In this document: positions 57,268 to 64,000 of the stretch, in pieces
Position numbering within the stretch: position 1 is the stretch's first letter
How the letters are laid out: each line of letters opens with the position of its first letter
NCBI RefSeq assembly: GCF_005771535.1
Contig: NZ_VANU01000001.1
Location: 682,001 to 746,000, forward strand
Length of the DNA stretch: 64,000 nucleotides
Direction: 5' to 3'
Source: Arcobacter arenosus
Lineage (GTDB): Bacteria > Campylobacterota > Campylobacteria > Campylobacterales > Arcobacteraceae
The notes under the pieces: model-generated
Seen by the model: only the letters and a program-made list of their open reading frames with translations
Database searches by the model: none
What the model was told of the DNA's origin: nothing
Made by a program: the position numbers and the translations under genes

Positions 57268-58557
57268 ATGAAAGCTTTATGGATGAAATACAAATTTTTT
57301 ACGGTTACTATACCTTTTATTCTTCTAATTGTTGGTGCTTTTTATTTTACAGCATCTTTTATACAACCAAGTCCTAAAAAAGAGATTACAATTGCAACAG
57401 GAGGAAAGACTGGCAATTACTACAAAACTGCTTTGGAGTATAAAAAGTTATTAGAAAAAGACGATGTTACAGTTAATATAATCAATTCAGCTGGGTCTAT
57501 TGAAAATATTCAACTATTAAAAGAGAAAAAAGCTGATATTGCATTTATTCAAAATGGAACTATTAGCAATGAAACTTCTGAGGGGATAAAATCCCTTGCC
57601 TCAATCTATTATGAGCCTCTTTGGGTATTTTATAAAAACGAAGGTTTTATTGTTGATTATCTAATACAGTTTTATTCAAAAAAAATATCAATTGGAAAAG
57701 AAGGGAGTGGAACAAGGGATTTAGCATCAAATATTTTAACAGATAATGGTATTGATAATACAAACTCTAAAATCCTAGATTTAAGTAATGAAGAAGCAAA
57801 AAATGAGTTACTAAAAGGGAATATTGATGTTATGTTTGTTGTATCTTCACACAAATCAGAAATAATAAAAGAACTTCTAGCTTCTCCTAGTGTAAACGTA
57901 TTTAGTTTTAAAAGGGCAAGGGCATATAGCCAAAAATATACCTTTTTAGAAGATTTAACACTATATGAAGGGACATTAGATCTTTATAAAAATCTTCCAG
58001 ACCAAAATATAAACCTTCTTTCAACAACTGCAAATTTAGTAGTAAATGAAAATTTTCCTGAAGAGTTAAAAAGATTATTCTTGAAAAGAATAGTTGATGT
58101 TCATAATAAAAAAGATCTATTTTCAAAGGCTAGATATTTTCCAAATACAATAAATATGAAACTTGATTTAGATGAAGAAGCACAAAGATATTTTGAAAAT
58201 GGAGATACCTTTTTAGAAAAAATATTCCCTTATTGGATAGCTTCAAATATTGATAGATTAAAAATATTATTAATCCCTTTAATCACTTTATTGTTCCCAT
58301 TATTTAAAGGATTTTTTCCACTTTACAATTGGTCAATGAGATCAAAAATTTATAGATGGTATGATGAAGTTAAAGCTATTGATAAAGAATTAGAAAGTAT
58401 CGATAAAACTAAGTATCAAGAAGAACTTGAAAAACTTGAAAAACTAAGAATTGAAATTAGTAATGAAACAAAAGTTCCCCTATCATTTATGGGAGAATAT
58501 TATAATCTACAACTTCATATTGACCATGTAATAAATAAAATTGAAAAATCCATATAA
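57268..58557 (+). CDS. TAXI-family binding protein with C-terminal membrane extension
   Basis: About 429 residues. An N-terminal signal or anchor helix (FFTVTIPFILLIVGAFYF) precedes the TAXI binding domain (about 35-310) with ITIATGGKTGNYYKTALEYK and ISIGKEGSGTRDLASNIL. Then comes an extra part with a membrane helix (ILLIPLITLLFPLFKGFF) and a cytoplasmic coiled coil (about 370-429). TAXI proteins usually feed TRAP permeases, but none is nearby, so it may be a sensor or interact with a distant permease. An upstream ATG at 57154 lies inside serS; 57268 is preferred. Confidence 0.85.
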   Translation: MKALWMKYKFFTVTIPFILLIVGAFYFTASFIQPSPKKEITIATGGKTGNYYKTALEYKKLLEKDDVTVNIINSAGSIENIQLLKEKKADIAFIQNGTISNETSEGIKSLASIYYEPLWVFYKNEGFIVDYLIQFYSKKISIGKEGSGTRDLASNILTDNGIDNTNSKILDLSNEEAKNELLKGNIDVMFVVSSHKSEIIKELLASPSVNVFSFKRARAYSQKYTFLEDLTLYEGTLDLYKNLPDQNINLLSTTANLVVNENFPEELKRLFLKRIVDVHNKKDLFSKARYFPNTINMKLDLDEEAQRYFENGDTFLEKIFPYWIASNIDRLKILLIPLITLLFPLFKGFFPLYNWSMRSKIYRWYDEVKAIDKELESIDKTKYQEELEKLEKLRIEISNETKVPLSFMGEYYNLQLHIDHVINKIEKSI

Positions 58558-58592
58558 AAAGTTGTTTAAAAAGCTATTTTACTAAGTTTAGA

Positions 58593-58598
58593 TATAAT
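58593..58598 (+). promoter_or_regulatory. -10 element of trpS
   Basis: A perfect TATAAT in TTTAGATATAATTCC, 52 nt before the trpS TTG. T-rich sequence precedes it, typical of Campylobacterota promoters. A small imperfect hairpin (AAATTTTCCC with GGGAAATTT) follows in the leader. Confidence 0.55.
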
Positions 58599-58649
58599 TC
58601 CGCAAAAAAATTTTCCCTTTTGATTGGGAAATTTATAAGGAATTATATT

Positions 58650-59612
58650 TTGAGAATATTATCTGGAATTCAACCAAGTGGAACTATCCATATTGGTAAC
58701 TACTTTGGAATGATTAAAAAAATGATTGAATCACAAGATGATGGTGAACTTTTTGCCTTTATTGCTTCATATCATGCATTAACAACTGTTAAAGAAAAAG
58801 AGGTTTTAGAAAAAAATATTTTTGAAGCAGCTGTAAACTTTTTAGCTCTTGGAATGGATCCAGAAAAATCTACATTCTGGGTTCAAAGTGATGTAAAAGA
58901 AGTATTAGAACTATACTGGTTATTATCAAATCATACATCAATGGGACTACTTGAAAGAGCTCACTCATATAAAGATAAAACAGCAAAGGGTATCCAAGCA
59001 AATCATGGTTTATTTTCATATCCTGTTTTAATGGCAGCAGATATTTTACTTTTTGATTCAAATATTGTTCCTGTAGGTAAAGATCAAATTCAACATGTTG
59101 AGATGACAAGAGATATTGCTAATAGCTTTAATCACCACTATAAAACAGATATTTTAGTTTTACCTGAAGCGAAAGTTGATGAAGTAGTTGCAACAGTTCC
59201 AGGAACTGATGGAGCAAAAATGTCAAAATCATATGGAAATACAATTGATATGTTCGGAACAAAAAAAGGTATTAAAAAACAAGTTATGGGAATTGTAACT
59301 GACTCAAAAGAATTAGATGAAGTAAAAGATTATACAACTTGTAATATATATAAACTATGTGAACTATTTATGAATGAAGATGAATTAAAACAACTTCAAC
59401 AAAGATATGCAACTCCAGGTGAGGGATATGGTCATTTTAAACTTTCACTTTTGGATAAAATCAATGAACACTTTGCACCATATGTAGAGAGAAGACAACA
59501 CTTATTAGACAATCCAAAAGAAGTAAAAGAGATTTTAGAATTTGGAGCAAGTAAAGCAAGAAAAATAGCAAGTGTTAAAATGGAAGCTATTAGAGATATC
59601 GTAGGTTTATAA
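58650..59612 (+). CDS. trpS: tryptophanyl-tRNA synthetase
   Basis: 320 residues from TTG at 58650, which has AAGGA 8 nt upstream; an in-frame ATG at 58620 would put that site inside the gene. The class I signature is SGTIHIGNY, and the KMSKS loop is GAKMSKSYGNT. Also visible are GLFSYPVLMAADILL and VPVGKDQIQHVEMTRDIA. It charges tRNA-Trp. The diguanylate cyclase gene follows 9 nt after its stop. Confidence 0.97.
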   Translation: MRILSGIQPSGTIHIGNYFGMIKKMIESQDDGELFAFIASYHALTTVKEKEVLEKNIFEAAVNFLALGMDPEKSTFWVQSDVKEVLELYWLLSNHTSMGLLERAHSYKDKTAKGIQANHGLFSYPVLMAADILLFDSNIVPVGKDQIQHVEMTRDIANSFNHHYKTDILVLPEAKVDEVVATVPGTDGAKMSKSYGNTIDMFGTKKGIKKQVMGIVTDSKELDEVKDYTTCNIYKLCELFMNEDELKQLQQRYATPGEGYGHFKLSLLDKINEHFAPYVERRQHLLDNPKEVKEILEFGASKARKIASVKMEAIRDIVGL

Positions 59613-59621
59613 GGAGAAAAT

Positions 59622-60959
59622 TTGATTCCAACAGTATATGATATTTGTATTCAAAATGTATTAACTATTGACGTTCAAAAAACATTAGATGATGCCATTA
59701 AAAAAATGTCTGATTATAATTTAAGAACAATAATTTTAAAAAACTATGAAGATAAATCATATCATATATTAACAACAACCCATCTGTTGGAATTCAAAAT
59801 TTCAAATATTGATAAAAGTGCCATTTTACAAGACCTTAATATTCCAAAGGTAAAGGAACTTGATAAAGATATAAATCTTCTTTCTGTTTTAAATGATATT
59901 GATGCAAGTGATGAATATATGGTTATTACAGAAAATGAAAAACTTATAGGGATTGTTTCTTATACCGATATTGTTAATAATATCGACCCACAAATTATGA
60001 TGAAGAAACAAACCCTTTCTTCTTTAACACATCAATATAGAGCAATAACAACAGATGAAAATGCTTCAACTTTACAAGTGATTCATCTTTTAAAAGAAAG
60101 CTCTAGAGATGCCGTTATTATAATAGATACAGATTTAAAACCAATTGGTATTTTTACAACAAAAGATTTTATAGATATAGTTCACAATGATTTTGACCTT
60201 TTAAAACCTATAAAAAACTATATGACATCACCTGTAAGTACGTTAGATGATAAAACTACTATTGCTGAAGCTGTAAAATATATAAAAGATAAACACTATA
60301 AAAGAATTGTAGTTGTTGATGAAAACAGATATATTTCAGGGATTATTACCCAAAAAGAACTACTTAAAACAGTTTATAATAAATGGATTGAACTTATCAA
60401 AGAAGAGGGTTCAAAAATGTCAAGAACAAATGAAAAACTTCTAAAAGCAACATCAAAACTAAAAGAAGAGGTTTCCTTTGATTATTTAACTAAATTATAT
60501 AATAGAAGTATGTTTGATACACTTTTAATTGAACAAATTGAAAATTTTAAAAATTATAGTAATTATAGTTTTTCTTTAGCCATGCTTGATATTGATCATT
60601 TTAAAAAGATAAATGATAATTATGGTCACTTAGAAGGGGATAAGGTTCTTCAAGAGATTGCAAAAATATTAACAATTACTACAAGGGGAAGTGATATTGT
60701 TGCAAGATGGGGAGGAGAAGAGTTTGTAATACTTCTACCTAACACAAATATAGAACAAGCAACAATTTTTTCAGAAAAACTTAGAGACTCAATAGAGAGC
60801 TTTGATTTTAAAAATATTGGGAAGGTGACTTGTTCAATAGGTATTGCGCAATTTCATAGTTCAGATACAAAAGCTAACTTTTTTAAAAGAGCAGATGAAG
60901 CTTTATATAAAGCAAAAGAATTAGGAAGAAATAGAGTAGAACTAGAACACCTAAACTAA
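59622..60959 (+). CDS. diguanylate cyclase with CBS domains
   Basis: 445 residues. Two pairs of CBS domains (about 1-130 and 130-255; GIVSYTDIVNNI, PIGIFTTKDFIDIVH, ISGIITQKELL) may bind adenine nucleotides. A coiled coil leads to a GGDEF domain with FDYLTKLYNRSMFD, the active-site GGEEF (364-368), and an inhibitory RxxD site (355-358, RGSD). It should make c-di-GMP from GTP with feedback control. The start is TTG at 59622 with AAGGAG five to six nt upstream. It is probably co-transcribed with trpS. Confidence 0.94.
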   Translation: MIPTVYDICIQNVLTIDVQKTLDDAIKKMSDYNLRTIILKNYEDKSYHILTTTHLLEFKISNIDKSAILQDLNIPKVKELDKDINLLSVLNDIDASDEYMVITENEKLIGIVSYTDIVNNIDPQIMMKKQTLSSLTHQYRAITTDENASTLQVIHLLKESSRDAVIIIDTDLKPIGIFTTKDFIDIVHNDFDLLKPIKNYMTSPVSTLDDKTTIAEAVKYIKDKHYKRIVVVDENRYISGIITQKELLKTVYNKWIELIKEEGSKMSRTNEKLLKATSKLKEEVSFDYLTKLYNRSMFDTLLIEQIENFKNYSNYSFSLAMLDIDHFKKINDNYGHLEGDKVLQEIAKILTITTRGSDIVARWGGEEFVILLPNTNIEQATIFSEKLRDSIESFDFKNIGKVTCSIGIAQFHSSDTKANFFKRADEALYKAKELGRNRVELEHLN

Positions 60960-60960
60960 T

Positions 60961-61061
60961 CTATTTTTTACAAATATAGATTAGTTTATCAGCTTCATCA
61001 AAACCATGAAGATTAAACTCTTTTATCTTTTCAACTTCAAAACCTGCTTTTTTTAATAGTT
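60961..61061 (-). pseudogene. displaced 3' end of the methyltransferase gene
   Basis: Positions 60970-61058 match 62358-62446 at 87 of 89 bases. Read on the minus strand, it gives LLKKAGFEVEKIKEFNLHGF and ends in IYICKK with a TAG, almost the C-terminus of the intact methyltransferase (which ends ICRKI). Upstream the frame diverges (SYIKK). It is a gene fragment without a start. Confidence 0.85.
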
Positions 61062-61079
61062 TTTTTATATAAGAATCTT

Positions 61080-61104
61080 GGAAGAGGTAAAGATTTCCTC
61101 TTCC
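61080..61104 (-). terminator. hairpin after the lipoprotein gene
   Basis: Perfect 8-bp stem, GGAAGAGG and CCTCTTCC, with a 9-nt loop, 7 nt after the stop of the lipoprotein gene on the minus strand. The stem is GC-rich for this genome; no long T-tract. Confidence 0.55.
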
Positions 61105-61111
61105 TTGCAGA

Positions 61112-62152
61112 TTATTTTACTAATGAATTAATTTTATTAGCTAAATCATTATATAGTTGTTTATATATTTTAACTCTCTTTGGATGTAGATATTCTGTCT
61201 TTTGTCTAGTTGCAATGTTAAAATCTCCACTTCCTAATGATATTTTTGTTTCTACAGTATCTATAATTTCCATTGCTTTTGTATCAATAATTAATGTTTC
61301 AAAATTAGTATCATGGGTACTCATATTCCAGGCAGATTTCACTTTTCCCATAACAATATAATCCATAGGATGGAGTTTTAGAAAAGATTTAATTGTTCCT
61401 TGATTATCTAATAGGTCTTTTTCTACTTGTTCTTTAAATTTTTTATAATCAAATTGAGGATTACCGACATCTTTAAGAATTAAAAAGGGAGGAACTATAT
61501 TCATAGATGGGTTATCTTTCAATGCTGCACAACTAATGTAAAATGGAGCAGATTTATTGTGATTCCATGTAGAATCCTTACTATTCCAATATGGAGCAAA
61601 CCCAATTGTTACTTTTTTTTCAGCTTTTTCAATTTTCCCAAATTTTACTATATTAAATTCTTTGTTTATCACAAATTTACCATTTACATAAATTTCTAAA
61701 TTCCATGTACCTTGTAGTTGTTCTATTGGTGTTCCCTTTAAGTATAAAGTTCTTCCTATAGTCCATTTTGTATTGATTCTATTTGGAATAAAGTAGTCAT
61801 AGTGAGCAAACCTACCATCAGGAGCATAAAATTTAAATTCAAAAATGTCTTTCTCATTACAGTTATGCCATTTTGTTTGTATTACTACTTTTGGATCAGA
61901 TGCTAAAAATGTTTCATAATTAGTTACTGTAAAATCACCAAATTTATACTTTAATGTGGTTGCTGCAAAATCTAAAATGGGTTGTTTATTTTTTATTGCA
62001 TACTCGTTGTATTGATTCCATTGTTCTGTTTTTTCTATACCAGAATTGTATTGAGTGACTTGAGGCTCTCTATTACCTGCACAACCATTAAGTAAAAAAC
62101 CTAATAATGTTATAGTAAAAATTAACTTCAGTGAAGATTTTATATTTTTCAT
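61112..62152 (-). CDS. lipoprotein of unknown function
   Basis: 346 residues. The lipobox is LLNGC (Cys24), so it is likely membrane-anchored by a lipid. The mature part has a beta-rich domain (about 75-180; FEFKFYAPDGRFAHYDYFIP, GTWNLEIYVNGKFVINKEF), then a mixed domain with PYWNSKDSTWN. I recognise no family. AAGGA lies 6 nt before the ATG. The gene lies between the two copies of an 89-bp direct repeat, so it was probably inserted as a unit. Confidence 0.75.
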   Translation of the reverse strand: MKNIKSSLKLIFTITLLGFLLNGCAGNREPQVTQYNSGIEKTEQWNQYNEYAIKNKQPILDFAATTLKYKFGDFTVTNYETFLASDPKVVIQTKWHNCNEKDIFEFKFYAPDGRFAHYDYFIPNRINTKWTIGRTLYLKGTPIEQLQGTWNLEIYVNGKFVINKEFNIVKFGKIEKAEKKVTIGFAPYWNSKDSTWNHNKSAPFYISCAALKDNPSMNIVPPFLILKDVGNPQFDYKKFKEQVEKDLLDNQGTIKSFLKLHPMDYIVMGKVKSAWNMSTHDTNFETLIIDTKAMEIIDTVETKISLGSGDFNIATRQKTEYLHPKRVKIYKQLYNDLANKINSLVK

Positions 62153-62217
62153 TTTTTGTCCTTCTTTAAAAATATAAAAAATTATAACGAAATAATGTCT
62201 CAGAACGGTCTCATCTA

Positions 62218-62273
62218 ATATATTTATTGCTTTCTAAAATTCCTGTGAATAATTTTAGGCTCAATAAATATAT
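62218..62273. repeat. nested inverted repeat upstream of the lipoprotein gene
   Basis: Outer arms ATATATTTATTG (62218-62229) and CAATAAATATAT (62262-62273) are perfect. Inside them, CTAAAATT (62234-62241) and AATTTTAG (62251-62258) are also perfect, giving a long two-part hairpin. A T-run follows on the plus strand. It lies within the inserted segment and could be a terminator, an RNA leader or an end of a mobile unit. Confidence 0.7.
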
Positions 62274-62345
62274 CTTTTTTAAAACCTATATAATTTATAT
62301 TAAAAGATTAACAAAATAGTATTAGTTAATTAATTTGTTGTATTA

Positions 62346-63044
62346 CTATATTTTTCTACAAATGTAGATTAGTTTATCAGCTTCATCAAAACCATGAAGA
62401 TTAAACTCTTTTATCTCTTCAACTTCAAAACCTGCTTTTTTTAATAACTCTGTTAAACTCTTTTTATCATGGTAGTATTGAGTGATTTTATCTTTCTCTT
62501 TTTGGTATTTTCCATTTTCATCTTTTGAAAATAGTGTTAAAGATGTAATTAGTTTTCTATCTTCATATATTGCATCAATAGCAATAAATTTATCTTTTCT
62601 ATCAATAGTAATGCACCCTTGAGCAACCTCATCAAAACCAAATAATGAATTTACATCAAAGATAAAATAAGCATTATCATTTAAAACCTTAGAAGTATCC
62701 ATAAAAAACTTTTTTAGTTCATTTTTTGGAATATAGTTTATTACATCAAAAATTGCTGTTGCACAATCATATTTTTCTTTTACATCTTCAAGTGCAAGAC
62801 AAGAGGTATTTTCAATACCTTTTTCCTTACAAAAGTCAATTTGAGATTGGCTTAAATCTATTCCAAAAGCTTTTTTATTATTAAGTGCAAGATTTTGAAG
62901 AAAGTATCCTTGACCACACCCTATATCTAGGATATTATCAAGTTCTTTTTCCATAACATGAGACATAAACTCATTATGCAGATTATAAACCTCTTCATCA
63001 AAATCAAGATATGGTTCTATTTTAGCATAAAGGTCTAAGCCCAT
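62346..63044 (-). CDS. class I SAM-dependent methyltransferase
   Basis: 232 residues. The SAM-binding motif is ILDIGCGQGYFL near residue 38, followed by AFGIDLSQSQIDFC, CATAIFDVINYIPKNEL and the C-terminal LLKKAGFEVEEI. The substrate is unknown; the fold matches Methyltransf_25/11-type enzymes. Its ATG overlaps the hisG stop by 1 nt (TAATG). The last 30 codons are duplicated at 60961-61061 on the far side of the lipoprotein gene. Confidence 0.9.
   Translation of the reverse strand: MGLDLYAKIEPYLDFDEEVYNLHNEFMSHVMEKELDNILDIGCGQGYFLQNLALNNKKAFGIDLSQSQIDFCKEKGIENTSCLALEDVKEKYDCATAIFDVINYIPKNELKKFFMDTSKVLNDNAYFIFDVNSLFGFDEVAQGCITIDRKDKFIAIDAIYEDRKLITSLTLFSKDENGKYQKEKDKITQYYHDKKSLTELLKKAGFEVEEIKEFNLHGFDEADKLIYICRKI
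62358..62446. repeat. 89-bp direct repeat, copy within the intact methyltransferase gene
   Basis: This is the second copy of the repeat at 60970-61058, same orientation, with 2 mismatches. The two copies bracket 1.3 kb that contains the lipoprotein gene and the nested inverted repeat. Confidence 0.9.
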
Positions 63045-63652
63045 TAAAGAACTGCCTCTAACTTAGTTCTTAAATCAAAAATTAAATCTTTTTTTGCATA
63101 ATATGAGTTTTTATTTGCAATTAAATGTGCTGAACTTTCCATAATAGTAGGTCCCACTTCAAGGCCGTTTTGTTTCATAGTAGTTCCAGTTTCAACAATA
63201 TCAACAATACAATCACAAAGTCCAACTAAAGGTGCAAGTTCAATTGAACCATATAGTTTGATAATTTGAACAGCCATTGCTCTTTCTTCAAAATATCTTT
63301 TTGCAATTTTTTCATGTTTTGTTGCAACAGTAATTTTACTTTTTGACATATCAAGTTCTTCACCACGTCTAAGACCAAAAGCAACTTTACATTTTCCTAA
63401 CTGTAAATTTAACAATTTAATTAAATCATACTCTTTTTCTTCAAGAACGTCTAAACCAACAACTCCAAGATCTGCAGCACCATGCATTACATATGTTGGT
63501 ACATCTTGATTTCTTACATTTAAAAATCTGAATCCACTTTTTTCTAAAATTAATTTTCTATCTTCGAAAATAAATTTTTCACCAAAAGCTTTCTCAAATT
63601 TATCAAGAGTCTCTTCTGCAATTCTACCCTTAGGCAATGCAATTGTTAGCAT
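63044..63652 (-). CDS. hisG: ATP phosphoribosyltransferase, short form
   Basis: About 202 residues, the short HisG lacking the C-terminal regulatory domain; such enzymes normally work with HisZ, which is not in the window. Signatures are LTIALPKGRIAEETLDKFEK, DVPTYVMHGAADLGVVGLDV and VDIVETGTTMKQNGL. It starts histidine synthesis. Both TTG (63655) and ATG (63652) are possible; AAGGA is 6 nt from the ATG. The start overlaps coaX by about 23 nt. Confidence 0.96.
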   Translation of the reverse strand: MLTIALPKGRIAEETLDKFEKAFGEKFIFEDRKLILEKSGFRFLNVRNQDVPTYVMHGAADLGVVGLDVLEEKEYDLIKLLNLQLGKCKVAFGLRRGEELDMSKSKITVATKHEKIAKRYFEERAMAVQIIKLYGSIELAPLVGLCDCIVDIVETGTTMKQNGLEVGPTIMESSAHLIANKNSYYAKKDLIFDLRTKLEAVL

Positions 63653-64000
63653 CAATTATCCTTTTCATGTTCTCAAATATTAAATCTTTTTTATAAATGC
63701 TATTTTCAAAATGTTTACTTAATAGCTCTCCATCTCCACCTGTGAAGATAATTCTTCTATCTTTGCTTACTTCTTTGATTGGTAAAATGATTGATTTCAT
63801 CATAGCATATGTTATAGCATCTTTTGTTTGAAGCGGTATTTTATCTAAATTTATATTTTTTTCAAAATCAAACTTTAGTTTTTTAGAAATTTTTGGATAA
63901 GTTTTCATAAATGCTCTAAATCCAGGTAATATAAAACCACCTTTATGAATACCATTTTCCATAATATCAACTGTAATTGCACTACCTGCATCAACAATTA
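63630..64000 (-). CDS. coaX: type III pantothenate kinase, C-terminal part
   Basis: The frame is open to the right edge, so the N-terminus is missing. The visible part begins IVDAGSAITVDIMENGIHKG and continues GGFILPGFRAFM, the conserved CoaX region, followed by AITYAMM and IIFTGGDGELL. The enzyme phosphorylates pantothenate in CoA synthesis. Its stop lies inside hisG, an overlap of about 23 nt, so the two are probably coupled. Confidence 0.9.
   Translation of the reverse strand, partial: IVDAGSAITVDIMENGIHKGGFILPGFRAFMKTYPKISKKLKFDFEKNINLDKIPLQTKDAITYAMMKSIILPIKEVSKDRRIIFTGGDGELLSKHFENSIYKKDLIFENMKRIIDANNCIA

Overview
The window looks like a chromosomal segment of an Arcobacter-type member of the Campylobacterota. 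It is very AT-rich and densely packed, with many overlapping start and stop codons. Several genes appear to start at TTG or GTG behind a clear AAGGA-type ribosome binding site (secD, aroK, trpS, lysE, ispB, lptE and others). Two gene orders match my memory of Helicobacter/Campylobacter: a PEB4-like foldase next to class II aldolase, and proS-hemA-ispB-DUF2018. No tRNA, rRNA, IS element, CRISPR array or phage block was seen. No searches were run; all family calls come from reading motifs.

Layout. 1-8370 (minus): one long probable transcript, DUF6394-like protein, leuS, lptE, folC, M23 peptidase, bactofilin, primase-helicase homologue, Kef-type antiporter (cut by the left edge). It mixes housekeeping genes with a Csd1/CcmA-like cell-shape pair and a helicase whose primase domain has lost its catalytic residues. 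8445-13366: membrane protein, yajC-secD-secF, and divergent lnt. 13374-23121 (minus): a DUF1566 repeat protein, then aroK-hisD-DUF2018-ispB-hemA-proS-mscS-cca. 23248-31278: a 952-residue histidine kinase with two different binding-protein domains, a PLP enzyme, exbB-exbD-mgtE, aldolase and PEB4-like foldase. 31608-38229: an HsrA/CosR-like regulator with a complete phosphorylation pocket and an adjacent histidine kinase, a chemoreceptor, a DHH phosphoesterase with an Rrf2 regulator, and rpsO. 38344-42560: a lone ABC ATPase, two unknown proteins, moaA and cobA. 43008-47167: an AapJQMP-like amino-acid ABC transporter with a hairpin cluster after the binding-protein gene. 47239-53738: a chemoreceptor, LysE exporter, alanine dehydrogenase, a divergent XRE-cupin regulator broken by a frameshift at a six-C tract, a TrpD2-like protein, a small secreted protein and an unlisted 56-residue membrane protein. 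53845-64000: a PAS histidine kinase behind serS, a TAXI binding protein, trpS, a CBS-GGDEF diguanylate cyclase, a lipoprotein gene flanked by an 89-bp direct repeat of a methyltransferase 3' end, that methyltransferase, hisG and partial coaX.

How it fits together. Much of the accessory content is sensing and signalling: three histidine kinases, two chemoreceptors, a c-di-GMP synthase, an Rrf2 regulator and an XRE-cupin regulator, beside amino-acid uptake (aap), export (lysE) and catabolism (ald). The most noteworthy observations are the degenerate primase-helicase in the shape operon, the HsrA/CosR homologue with a partner kinase, the broken XRE-cupin gene beside three perfect TTTAAT-N3-ATTAAA sites, and the gene insertion that displaced a methyltransferase 3' end.
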